In this document: positions 1-7,247 of the stretch, one piece after another
Numbering within the stretch: position 1 is the first letter of the stretch
Layout of the letters: every line of letters begins with the position of its first letter
NCBI GenBank assembly: GCA_902799985.1
Contig: CADCCR010000001.1
Coordinates: 1 to 47,004 of the forward strand
Source: an uncultured Bacteroidales bacterium
GTDB lineage: Bacteria; Bacteroidota; Bacteroidia; Bacteroidales; Bacteroidaceae
DNA: 47,004 bases
Direction of reading: 5' to 3'
The notes under the pieces: model-generated
Told to the model about the DNA's origin: nothing
The model's database searches: none
What the model saw: only the letters and a program-made list of their open reading frames with translations
Made by a program: the position numbers and the translations under genes

Positions 1-371
1 TCTCCGATACTGGTCACGCTGTTTGGGATGGTGATGGAGGTCAGGCTGGTGCAATAATAGAAGGCACTTTCTCCGATACTTGTCACGCTGTTTGGGATGG
101 TGATGGAGGTCAGGCTGGTGCAACCATAGAAGGCATAACCTCCGATGCTTATCACGCTATAAGTCTTGCCATTGTAGGCGACGGACTCAGGAATAACTAC
201 TTCGCCTGAATATTCAGATATATAGGTATCATAGTCATCATCATATTCCTGATAAGTCACCGTTGCATTGTCGCCCGAGAAGTCGTAATAGATGCCGTCA
301 ATTTTGGCTTGGTAGGCACTGGCTATCATTGGCAGCAGAGCCACAAGAAGAAGTAAAAGTTTCCGTTTCAT
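1..371 (-). CDS. BspA-like leucine-rich repeat surface protein, N-terminal part
   Basis: The frame starts at the ATG at 371 and runs off the left edge, so only about 123 residues are visible. Residues 1-19 are a signal peptide ([19 protein letters not shown]), so the product is exported. After a short N-terminal segment come leucine-rich repeats of the LRR_5/BspA type, with the pattern [15 protein letters not shown]. Two nearly identical 69-bp (23-residue) units occupy 1-69 and 70-138, so recent unit duplication is likely. BspA-type proteins are cell-surface adhesins or binding proteins of Bacteroidetes; the ligand cannot be told. It is preceded by a long, apparently structured leader and a promoter on the minus strand near 627-657. 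Confidence 0.9.
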   Translation of the reverse strand, partial: MKRKLLLLLVALLPMIASAYQAKIDGIYYDFSGDNATVTYQEYDDDYDTYISEYSGEVVIPESVAYNGKTYSVISIGGYAFYGCTSLTSITIPNSVTSIGESAFYYCTSLTSITIPNSVTSIG

Positions 372-386
372 ATCCTTTTGTTTTTT

Positions 387-584
387 AAGTTAGTACTACC
401 ATTTTCATTCAAAAGCCTGTACTAACTTATGGGCATAAGAAAAGCGCAGGCCTCTCACATAATTCCCAGACAGGTCTGCAACAACCTCACTACACATTAT
501 GGATTAGCCTGCGCTTAGTGCACAAGCCCCATTCATGTAGTGATTGCCCTTTATTTCCTTTCGGTGTTGCAGTTCGTCTGGGAA
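387..584 (-). promoter_or_regulatory. Structured 5' leader of the BspA-like gene, pseudoknot-like
   Basis: The leader between the promoter (627-657) and the start at 371 is about 250 nt and carries several perfect complementary pairs: 463-471 with 576-584 (9 bp), 476-482 with 566-572 (7 bp), 488-494 with 536-542 (7 bp), 442-451 with 507-516 (10 bp) and 387-396 with 419-428 (10 bp). The first three nest into one long stem. The 442-451/507-516 pair crosses them, so it forms a pseudoknot or a mutually exclusive alternative. I recognise no known riboswitch family. It could be a cis-regulatory RNA, an independent small RNA or a repeat element; no second copy is seen in the window. Confidence 0.5.
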
Positions 585-626
585 AAATTGAGCAATAATG
601 TCATTGCATTCTATGGGAATGTATTG

Positions 627-657
627 CAAAAGTACACATTATTATAAAATCTTGCAA
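627..657 (-). promoter_or_regulatory. Bacteroidetes-type promoter for the BspA-like gene
   Basis: On the minus strand the -7 element TACTTTTG (627-634) has a TTG at 655-657, a 20-bp spacing that fits the TTTG/TAnnTTTG consensus. It points toward the gene starting at 371. Confidence 0.6.
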
Positions 658-770
658 GGAAATAGGCAGAAAAAATATCACGGAGGGCTTTTGCTGCACG
701 CTCGTCTCCGTGCCTAAAACTCCTGATGGGACGAATTATTGTCTGATTTCATGTTTTTATGGTGTTTTAG

Positions 771-801
771 TTTGTCTGTTCAAAAGGTTTATGTAATTTT
801 G
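771..801 (+). promoter_or_regulatory. Bacteroidetes-type promoter for the antitoxin gene
   Basis: TTTG (771-774) and TAATTTTG (794-801) are separated by 19 bp, matching the primary sigma factor consensus. The element lies 29 bp before the ATG at 831. Confidence 0.7.
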
Positions 802-830
802 CAGCATAGAAACATAATGCGAATAGGATT

Positions 831-1070
831 ATGACAGCATTACAATTAAATGTAGAACTCTTTCGCAAGCTGAGCATTATTGCTGAGGATGAGAGTTTGA
901 TGCAGAAAGCCGTGAAGTATCTCAAAAAGCTGACTGCCAAGAAGCAAGCAATGGACGAAACCGAATACCTGATGTCTTCACCGGCTATGGCAGAGATTAT
1001 CCGGCAAGGCCAAGAAGATATTAAAAATGACCGTGGGCGTGTCATTAAGCTTGAAGATATATGGAAATAA
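831..1070 (+). CDS. Type II antitoxin-like protein (orphan)
   Basis: This 79-residue protein resembles the small Bacteroidales antitoxins that precede RelE/YoeB-like toxins: an N-terminal strand (MTALQLNVELFRKLSIIAED), a Lys-rich helical middle and a C-terminal tail ending in KLEDIWK that would wrap the toxin. It has its own promoter 29 bp upstream. The reading frame that follows overlaps its stop codon, as in toxin-antitoxin operons, but is cut short. If the assignment is right, this is an antitoxin without a working partner. The family call rests on sequence style and context, with no visible catalytic or metal-binding motif. Confidence 0.65.
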   Translation: MTALQLNVELFRKLSIIAEDESLMQKAVKYLKKLTAKKQAMDETEYLMSSPAMAEIIRQGQEDIKNDRGRVIKLEDIWK

Positions 1071-1156
1071 AGTTTCTTCCCAAAGCAGAGAGAAGAATCA
1101 AAACATTAGTCAATTTGGTAAATGGCAATAATAAGCTGCTCACTACTACAGAATAG
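1061..1156 (+). pseudogene. Truncated RelE/YoeB-like toxin remnant
   Basis: An ATG at 1061 overlaps the antitoxin stop at 1068-1070. The frame begins MEIKFLPKAERRIKTL, the typical opening of RelE-superfamily toxins (strand, then a helix starting with AER), but ends at a TAG at 1154-1156 after 31 residues. The core sheet and the C-terminal catalytic residues are absent. I read it as a decayed toxin gene. The 100 bp that follow show no continuation in another frame that I can recognise. Confidence 0.55.
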
Positions 1157-1252
1157 GAACCCTTTTCTTACTAAACTTGCAGGGGAAAGATATTAAACTT
1201 CTACTAAAAGGAAATATCGGCACGCAAGTAACAGCTTTTGCAAAATAGTTTG

Positions 1253-1260
1253 TATCTTTG
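1253..1260 (+). promoter_or_regulatory. Promoter -7 element upstream of the sigma chimera
   Basis: TATCTTTG followed by CAAC fits the TAnnTTTG consensus. No well-placed TTTG is seen 19-20 bp upstream. The transcript would carry a leader of about 180 nt that includes the repeat at 1282-1361. Confidence 0.5.
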
Positions 1261-1281
1261 CAACGACAGAATCATTGAACA

Positions 1282-1361
1282 GACCCTCTCCAAACCTCCC
1301 CCTCTATGGGGAGGCTTCCCTTGCCTGGTTTTCTCCCCATAGAGAAGGAGTTAGAGGGGGG
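1282..1361. repeat. GC-rich palindromic repeat pair (intergenic)
   Basis: Two copies in opposite orientation, CCCCCTCTATGGGGAGG and CTCCCCATAGAGAAGGAG, form a long imperfect inverted repeat in the leader before the gene at 1451. It belongs to the family that recurs throughout the window, both between and inside genes. The rest of 1157-1450 holds no recognisable gene. Confidence 0.75.
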
Positions 1362-1450
1362 CTATCTTCAATTTTTCACCTTTTCAAAGCAGTTGGGGTA
1401 TTTGATTTGCCTGTTAGATGGTCTTATAGATGTAACGAGACCAAAAAGAC

Positions 1451-3763
1451 ATGATGGATTACAGTAAACAACAGTTCGAGCGGCTCTTCAAGGACAGCTA
1501 TCCGCACATGTATCGCATGGCGTTCTCCTTGGTAGAGAATGCCGAGGATGCCAAGGACGCGGTGCATCAGGTGTTCGTCAAGCTTTGGAACGGCAAGCCT
1601 GAAATAGCCACGGAAAGCATCCGAGGCTACCTGCTCGCTGCCACAAGGAACCAATGCCTGCACATCCTGCGCGACCGACAGCTGCAAAGGCGGCTGAAGG
1701 AAGAACTTCAGAAGGAAACAGCCTGGCAGAAGGATGAGGAGCGGGAAGAACCGCCTGCGCCTGACCAAAGGGAAGAACTTTTGCAACAGTTGCAGCAAGT
1801 CATCGACCCTCACCAGCAGCCCCCCTCTATGGGGAGGCTTTCTGCCGCGAAAAACTCTCCCCCTCGGGGGAGATGGAGAGGGGTCGGGGGTCTGTTGGGC
1901 ATCGGCATCGCAGCATCCGTGGCGCTACTCATTATATATAATATTGGAAAGACACAGACAGAGCAGCCATTAGTAGCGCAAGTACAACCTGCACAGCCCG
2001 AGCATGTGTCCGAGCCTGCAAGAGTGCCTGCAAAGGAAGTGGTAGCAGAAGTCTCAAAGCCCGTCATTGCTCCACGCAAAGAACTTGCTTTAGCGAAAGC
2101 CAATGCCCCAGCTGCTTCGTCGCTTGATATTCCTGCCCGTGAATATACAGGTGCAGTTCAGAAATTCAAGATGGACGACATCGAAGATCTCGCCTTCGAG
2201 TCTGTTGACCAGGCTCTTCAAGGGCAGATTGCAGAACGGGACATCGCTTCGGCAGACTTAGGTTCAGGCACCACTATGCACCTCCGGGGGATAGGAGATA
2301 GCATCATCGACCAGATTGGCAAAACGGATTCATTTCTCGTGGTGGTCAACGGCAAGACTCTGTTTGACTCACGTGGCATGGCGTCAGAAGAAATCGACAG
2401 ACGCATTGAAGAGTACCTCAAAGAGCAAGGTCTTTTGCAAGACATAAAGATACCTTGTAATAACGGTGCAATAGTAATTATGGCCTCCACTCCAGAGGAA
2501 AGGGAAGAACTTCAACGCATGATAGCCAATGCTACTATCGTTCCCACTTCGGCAGATTTGGGTTCAGGCACCACCATGCGACTTCGGGGAACAGGCAGTG
2601 GGCCAAGCGACAAGGACAGAATCGACTCGACGCTTATCTTGGTGAATGGCGAGCCGCTGCCCGATTCATTAAAGCAAAGGATTATGGGAAACGACATGGA
2701 CGACATTGACACCTACATGCCTCGGTACTTTTCCCAGCAGGGCCTGATGATTGACAGCGTATATGTCCACAAAGACAGTTATTATACCGAAAAGTATGGC
2801 GGACGTGCGAAGTATGGCGTGATCGAGATAACGACCGTGCCCGACACCTATTGCGACACTTATGTCCGCAAGCATCCGAAGCTGATGAAGAAGTACACCA
2901 AAGTTGAGGGATACATGTTTGATAACAACGGCAAGCCTTTGACGGAAGCCTACGTGCATGTAGAACGGGATTTTTTTATAGGTGCTGCAACCGACTCCAC
3001 GGGCCATTTCGTCTTTTGGGTTCCGAAAAAGGATGTCACGCTTTGTGCCGAACAAGCAGGCTACAAGTCCTTCAAGTTCTACCCTTCGGACATGAACCTT
3101 GTCATACATCTCGAGAAGAGCTACAACATGCGGCTTCGCGGAAACTCACAAGAGCAAATCGCCGGTTTGCCTAAATATGTACCCGACGAAAACGAGGTAC
3201 GGCTTCTTCCCCAAGGTGTCATACGTGGTTCACATAACAGTCCTCCCAATGACTCCATCCTTTACCTTATCAACGGAGTGCCTCAACCAAAGGAAAACAA
3301 CAAGTGGTTGGACAAGAGGTCTTATCTCGACTACTTCAAAGGGCAGCATTTGCTTGTCAGCAGAGTAATGAATTACATGAATGTCAAGCAACGCTACATC
3401 GAGAAGTATGGAGAGGCAGCAAAGCACGGCGTCATAGAGTACATCTGTGTAGAGGACACACTATGCGACTACTATATGGACCAGCATGAGGAACTGAAAG
3501 CAAGCCGCCGTCGTGTGACGGGCGTAGTGTATGACGAAAACGACGAGCCTTTAGAGCATACCATGATTCATATATTTCATGATAGAAGGATATGGGGAAC
3601 AGAAACGACTGACTCCACAGGCCATTTCGTCTTCTGGGTTCCTCGCACAGATGCCACGCTTCACTTCAAATACATTGGCTATAAGGCAGTCGTCGTTGAG
3701 GCAACCGATACGTTCCATACAATCTATCTTCTGCCCGAAGCCACGGAGCGGAGCATGAAATAA
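1451..3763 (+). CDS. Chimera: ECF sigma region 2 - TM - receptor-plug and CarboxypepD_reg-like domains
   Basis: 770 residues. Residues 5-120 match an ECF sigma factor N-terminus: a region 2 helix bundle (FKDSYPHMYRMAFSLVENAEDAKDAVHQ...) and the linker up to LLQQLQQVID, where region 4 normally begins. Region 4 (the -35 binding helix-turn-helix) is missing. Instead a palindromic repeat is translated (about 123-147), followed by a TM helix (about 148-165) and a long extracytoplasmic part. That part has segments resembling TonB-receptor plug domains (LGSGTTMRLRG; EKYGGRAKYGVIEITT, also near 650-665) and two CarboxypepD_reg-like modules (about 485-555 and 690-760, each with TDSTGHFVFWVP). The likely origin is fusion of a sigma gene with its downstream membrane partner. 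Loss of region 4 argues against normal promoter recognition. An assembly error is the alternative. Confidence 0.75.
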   Translation: MMDYSKQQFERLFKDSYPHMYRMAFSLVENAEDAKDAVHQVFVKLWNGKPEIATESIRGYLLAATRNQCLHILRDRQLQRRLKEELQKETAWQKDEEREEPPAPDQREELLQQLQQVIDPHQQPPSMGRLSAAKNSPPRGRWRGVGGLLGIGIAASVALLIIYNIGKTQTEQPLVAQVQPAQPEHVSEPARVPAKEVVAEVSKPVIAPRKELALAKANAPAASSLDIPAREYTGAVQKFKMDDIEDLAFESVDQALQGQIAERDIASADLGSGTTMHLRGIGDSIIDQIGKTDSFLVVVNGKTLFDSRGMASEEIDRRIEEYLKEQGLLQDIKIPCNNGAIVIMASTPEEREELQRMIANATIVPTSADLGSGTTMRLRGTGSGPSDKDRIDSTLILVNGEPLPDSLKQRIMGNDMDDIDTYMPRYFSQQGLMIDSVYVHKDSYYTEKYGGRAKYGVIEITTVPDTYCDTYVRKHPKLMKKYTKVEGYMFDNNGKPLTEAYVHVERDFFIGAATDSTGHFVFWVPKKDVTLCAEQAGYKSFKFYPSDMNLVIHLEKSYNMRLRGNSQEQIAGLPKYVPDENEVRLLPQGVIRGSHNSPPNDSILYLINGVPQPKENNKWLDKRSYLDYFKGQHLLVSRVMNYMNVKQRYIEKYGEAAKHGVIEYICVEDTLCDYYMDQHEELKASRRRVTGVVYDENDEPLEHTMIHIFHDRRIWGTETTDSTGHFVFWVPRTDATLHFKYIGYKAVVVEATDTFHTIYLLPEATERSMK
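1819..1891. repeat. Palindromic repeat at the sigma/TM fusion junction
   Basis: A CCCCTCTATGGGGAGG hairpin, a spacer containing CTGCCGCG, then CTCCCCCTCGGGGGAG and a G-rich tail. It is translated in frame (residues about 123-147 of the chimera). The same arrangement occurs in opposite orientation at 39064-39137. A nearby stretch at 1751-1777 matches 38430-38456 at 26 of 27 positions, so the repeat-linked sequence extends upstream of the hairpins. Confidence 0.8.
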
Positions 3764-3776
3764 AAAACTTACGAAC

Positions 3777-4376
3777 ATGAAAAAGCAAATCATTACATTA
3801 GTGACAGCGCTGATGGCGGCAGCCATTGGCGCACAGGCCCAGAGCAGACTGGAACCTATGACACAAACTCAGCAGAAGCTGTGGGGAGAAAAGTATTTCG
3901 GGACTTGGCTGTCCGAGAGAGCAATCCAGCAGATGCTCATATTCCCTTCATTCAGCTTCCCCTCAGCCCTGTATGTGTATTATGGTTATGGAGAAAGCGA
4001 ACGGCTGCAGGTGAAGTGGTGCGAGGTGAAGGAGGCAAGGCCGGATGAGCCGAGACTGAAGTTGGACTCTATAGAGGTCAAGACAGACAAGGCCACGGCT
4101 GTGATGTTTTCCGACTTAATAAAACATGCCGTCGCCACATGTATGTTCAACGATGAACGAATGGGCTTCGACGGAACCACATACTTCTTTGGGAACAGTA
4201 TTCGTGTTGCCACGATATGGTCGCCCGATAGCGGAAGCAACTGCAAGAGGCTGACGGATGTGCTGGAAAAAGCCATGACTGCAGTCAAGCACCAAAACGA
4301 GGAGGAGCTGAAGGCATTGCTGCCCGAGGTGGAGTCCCTGACAGAAGTCTTCAAGAAACTTTACCCCAAAGACTGA
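3777..4376 (+). CDS. Secreted protein of unknown function
   Basis: 199 residues, starting 13 bp after the chimera stop and so probably in the same operon. Residues 1-21 form a signal peptide ending in AQA, which places the mature protein in the periplasm or outside the cell. The mature part (from QSRLEPMTQTQQKLWGEK) is mixed alpha/beta with an acidic, Glu-rich C-terminus and no motif I recognise. Co-location with an ECF/plug-like chimera suggests an envelope role, but this is only context. No cysteine lipobox is present. Confidence 0.7.
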   Translation: MKKQIITLVTALMAAAIGAQAQSRLEPMTQTQQKLWGEKYFGTWLSERAIQQMLIFPSFSFPSALYVYYGYGESERLQVKWCEVKEARPDEPRLKLDSIEVKTDKATAVMFSDLIKHAVATCMFNDERMGFDGTTYFFGNSIRVATIWSPDSGSNCKRLTDVLEKAMTAVKHQNEEELKALLPEVESLTEVFKKLYPKD

Positions 4377-4483
4377 AGCATTTACAGACGCGGCACACGA
4401 CACCCAAAACGCCATCTGCGGCGCTGGCAATCCCCGCACTCGACTTTGAATCCAACTTTTTCGGGAGAAAAAAGCGTGTTTTC

Positions 4484-4514
4484 TTGGAAGATATAGCAAA
4501 ACTCCATATCTTTG
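4484..4514 (+). promoter_or_regulatory. Bacteroidetes-type promoter for the PepSY-like gene
   Basis: TTG (4484-4486) and TATCTTTG (4507-4514) are 20 bp apart. The -7 element lies inside the extended frame that would start at 4484, which supports the downstream ATG at 4556 as the true start. Confidence 0.65.
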
Positions 4515-4555
4515 CAGCAGAAGAAGAAAACTTATCAACCAAAACAAGGAACATT

Positions 4556-4984
4556 ATGAAAAAGATTGCGTTTATCCTCCTGGCTTTTGTGATGACAATG
4601 TGCCTTCCTGCTCAGGCCGACAACGACCGCGTGATTACCTACGACCAACTGCCTGCTCAGGCTCAGACTTTGCTGAAGGACCATTTTGCAAACAAAGTGC
4701 CCCTCATCATCACCATGGACTTCGACGACTATAAGGTCATGTATCAGAGTGGTGAGAAGGTGGAGTTCGACAAGAAAGGCAACTGGAAGGACATCGAATG
4801 CAAGGCGTCTGCCGTTCCTACAGCCATCATTCCCGAACAGATTAAGGCGAATGTAAAGAAGACCTTCCCTGCTGCCACAATCATTAAGATCGACCGTGAC
4901 CGCCGCGGCTACGACGTGAAGCTGAACAACGGGATGGAGATAGAATTTGACAAGAAGTTCAATGTTGTCGATATCGACGACTAA
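4556..4984 (+). CDS. PepSY-like (DUF2874) periplasmic protein
   Basis: 142 residues from the ATG at 4556, chosen because the promoter sits just upstream and a signal peptide (MKKIAFILLAFVMTMCLPAQA) begins there. The mature protein contains two repeats of the PepSY-like fold: each has a helix (QLPAQAQTLLKDHF; IPEQIKANVKKTF), then strands ending in a Gly-X-X-(hydrophobic)-E-F-D-K motif (GEKVEFDKKGNW; GMEIEFDKKFNV). Family members are small secreted Bacteroidetes proteins, sometimes proposed to bind ligands or inhibit proteases; no substrate is known. The gene ends tail to tail with the DUF3667 gene and overlaps its stop codon. Confidence 0.85.
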   Translation: MKKIAFILLAFVMTMCLPAQADNDRVITYDQLPAQAQTLLKDHFANKVPLIITMDFDDYKVMYQSGEKVEFDKKGNWKDIECKASAVPTAIIPEQIKANVKKTFPAATIIKIDRDRRGYDVKLNNGMEIEFDKKFNVVDIDD

Positions 4985-5883
4985 TGTGTAGCTTTCCGTC
5001 TTCGTTCTCCGTATCGATTTATGAAGGTGCCTGCGGCTAACAGGACGATTGTTATGCCGGCTACAATCAGCAATTGATAGCCTCCTTCCCTCAAGTAGGG
5101 ATAGCCCATAATGATGTCGACAGCAATACCCGAGATGAGTATGAGCTCCATGCCCGAAAGCAAGCACAGGAAGAACCGCCACAATGTTCCCCAAATGCCA
5201 TAGCCGAACACCGGACCATAGCAGAACATGATGACGAGGGGCATCAGGCACAGCTGGAACACCTTGAATGATGTGCCGATGGCATCGCCCAGAATCTCAA
5301 GGAACTGCAGAATGGCGCTGATGAATGTGAGGATGAAGAATGTCTCGGGCAAGGTATGCCGGGGGTGGCGGGGCGAATAACGGAAGAGCAACCATGTGGG
5401 CAAGAGCAGGGCGAAGTTGTGGATAACATACGACCAACCTTCGTTTTGCTCACACCATTCCCGAAAGGAGGCAATCGAAGTCGAAAAGAAGTCTGAAGAC
5501 GAAGGATTAGCAGGCTCTCCGACGAACGACTCCACTATGGCATCGGCAATAGCCAGAATGAACACAAGCATCACGGGAGAATAGTACGGACGCCTGCGGC
5601 CATCCAGATAGTCGCAAATCATGTACCCGGGACGCAGCAGGAGGTGCAGGAGGGTAGTGGGCAAAGCATTCTTCTCTACATCCCAGACATCGAACACCTT
5701 CGCGAAGACAGAGTGCCAACCTAACCGACCGGTGTCGCTCTTCTGACCGCAATTGGGGCAGTAGTTTCCCTTATATTGCTGTCCGCAGTTCAAGCATTGA
5801 TGTGCCTCGCGAGCCATCGGCTTGAAGTGAAAGGGATTGCGCTGCCAATCACGAAAGCGCCCGTAGAGTTGTTTCAATTTCAT
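4981..5883 (-). CDS. DUF3667 family zinc-ribbon membrane protein
   Basis: 300 residues. Near the N-terminus is a four-cysteine zinc ribbon (CLNCGQQYKGNYCPNCGQ, Cys 30, 33, 42 and 45), followed by an amphipathic stretch and about five predicted transmembrane helices (around residues 100-120, 150-170, 175-200, 205-255 and 265-290). This is the DUF3667 architecture common in Bacteroidetes; the function is unknown. The stop overlaps the convergent PepSY-like gene. Upstream, the CDP-alcohol phosphotransferase gene ends about 70 bp before this start on the same strand, so the two may be co-transcribed. Confidence 0.85.
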   Translation of the reverse strand: MKLKQLYGRFRDWQRNPFHFKPMAREAHQCLNCGQQYKGNYCPNCGQKSDTGRLGWHSVFAKVFDVWDVEKNALPTTLLHLLLRPGYMICDYLDGRRRPYYSPVMLVFILAIADAIVESFVGEPANPSSSDFFSTSIASFREWCEQNEGWSYVIHNFALLLPTWLLFRYSPRHPRHTLPETFFILTFISAILQFLEILGDAIGTSFKVFQLCLMPLVIMFCYGPVFGYGIWGTLWRFFLCLLSGMELILISGIAVDIIMGYPYLREGGYQLLIVAGITIVLLAAGTFINRYGERRRKATH

Positions 5884-5952
5884 TATCTTGCAGTTTTACT
5901 TCCAACCTTCATGAGCGCGATGCCGATGATGGTTCTGGGTCGTTACCAATTA

Positions 5953-6972
5953 TTAGTTTTCGCTCTTTAAGGAGAGAGCCTTAAATCTTTCCATGATTCT
6001 GCGGCAGCAGGCTTCGTGGTGGCGATTGATGCAATAGGTGAGCAGCCCCAGGGCGAATATCTCGAAGAGGAAGTTGCCGACGGGCAGGTCGACGAGACAG
6101 AAGAGGAAGAACACGGCTGAGCGGAAGTTGAAGGTAAGCATCGCGTTCCAAGGCATGATGCGCCGCGACTCGCGCAGCAGTTCCTGGCGTATCTCTGTGG
6201 GCATGTTGCCTGCGTTGCCGTACTGCTCGCGCAAGGTCTTCAGGAGTTTCTGGAACTCGGGAGTTGACTTCTCCTGCTTTCGCGTATAGTCAACATAGGT
6301 CTTGAGGAAATACTTCCAGAGGCGGTTGCCTTCGGCGGGTGTCTCGTCGTAGGCTTTCTGTTGCTGTTCGGAGCTGTCCAGCTCGCTGCCTTTCTCGCCC
6401 TTGAGCATGAAGAGGTGTATCTGGATGTAGTAGTCGGCCAATCGCTGTTGAGGTCCCATGCAGACGAAGCCCGAATAGAGCGCCAGCGCCGTGACGACGG
6501 CTGTGGCGATGAGGGCGTTCTGCTCGGTGTCGGGGATGCCCAGAAGGCTGAACTCCAACGAGTGGTAGTGGTAGAAGCGGAACATCAGCAGGACGTAGAT
6601 GGGGAAGAACCAAGTGTAGCCAGCCATACCGTCGAGGATGCGTCCCAGGCGGCTCTTCTTGCCAGTCAGACGAGCCAACTGTCCGTCGGTGCAGTCAAAG
6701 ATATCCGCCCAGCAGAGCAGCAGGATGCCGACGACGTTGAGCCAAAGGCCTTGCCAGCCCTCGTAGTAGTAGCTGCCATGCATGAGAAAGATGCTGCTGG
6801 CGGCACCGATAAACATCGAGGCGATGGTGACGGCATTGGGATGAATATTGAGCTTGGCAAAGAACACGGCCAGGAAATAACACAGCGGGCGCACCACGCG
6901 ATAGTCGAGCCAGTCTTCTGTTTCCGGAGACTTTAGCGTAGCAAGGTATCTCTTCTTAAGGTCTTGTAACAT
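5953..6972 (-). CDS. CDP-alcohol phosphotransferase family protein (paralog 1)
   Basis: 339 residues from the ATG at 6972. The longer frame (ATG at 7026) begins upstream of the promoter -7 element at 7004-7011, so the inner start is preferred. It has about six transmembrane helices and the family signature D-x2-DG-x2-AR-x8-G-x3-D (DCTDGQLARLTGKKSRLG followed by RILDG). The fourth signature aspartate, expected four residues after the third, is glycine. The family transfers a phosphoalcohol from a CDP-alcohol to a lipid or alcohol acceptor in the membrane. It is clearly paralogous to the gene at 10476, also in the Ser-Ser-Glu-Gln-Gln-Gln region, and is transcribed divergently from the cluster that contains that gene. 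Confidence 0.88.
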   Translation of the reverse strand: MLQDLKKRYLATLKSPETEDWLDYRVVRPLCYFLAVFFAKLNIHPNAVTIASMFIGAASSIFLMHGSYYYEGWQGLWLNVVGILLLCWADIFDCTDGQLARLTGKKSRLGRILDGMAGYTWFFPIYVLLMFRFYHYHSLEFSLLGIPDTEQNALIATAVVTALALYSGFVCMGPQQRLADYYIQIHLFMLKGEKGSELDSSEQQQKAYDETPAEGNRLWKYFLKTYVDYTRKQEKSTPEFQKLLKTLREQYGNAGNMPTEIRQELLRESRRIMPWNAMLTFNFRSAVFFLFCLVDLPVGNFLFEIFALGLLTYCINRHHEACCRRIMERFKALSLKSEN

Positions 6973-7003
6973 GACTTTTGCGATGAAGTTTTCAATTAAA
7001 TTG

Positions 7004-7011
7004 CAAAAGTA
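7004..7011 (-). promoter_or_regulatory. Promoter -7 element for CDP-alcohol phosphotransferase 1
   Basis: TACTTTTG on the minus strand, 31 bp before the chosen start at 6972. It is back to back with the plus-strand promoter at 7063-7093, forming a divergent control region. Confidence 0.6.
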
Positions 7012-7062
7012 CAACTTCTTTTCCAATAATACGACTTCTTTCCCCCTTTTTTTTCTTTTCGC

Positions 7063-7093
7063 TTTGCTATTCGGAAGAAAAGTTGTACCTTTG
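7063..7093 (+). promoter_or_regulatory. Bacteroidetes-type promoter for the phosphoalcohol cluster
   Basis: TTTG (7063-7066) and TACCTTTG (7086-7093) with 19-bp spacing, a near-perfect consensus. The leader up to the start at 7248 is about 150 nt and contains short repeated words built on ACTATGAAC and ATTATGAAC, plus a GCTCGACG(T)AAGTCAAC motif (7187-7205) also found in the palindromic repeat spacers. Confidence 0.7.
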
Positions 7094-7247
7094 CAATCAA
7101 TTTAGCTCATAGTTATGAGTCCATCATTCAGAGCTGTCGCCACATAGTTGCAAAGCAGAACTATGAACTATGGACTATGAAGCTTTAGCTCGACGTAAGT
7201 CAACTATGAACTGAAAAGCAATGCCATGAATTACGAACTCATTAATT

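Noticed and set aside
1-138. CRISPR-like or satellite repeat
   Set aside because: The 69-bp units are in-frame 23-residue leucine-rich repeats of a coding gene.
387-584. 6S RNA or a known riboswitch
   Set aside because: A long hairpin with interruptions recalls 6S RNA, but a crossing stem and the position in a leader do not fit, and no known aptamer core was recognised.
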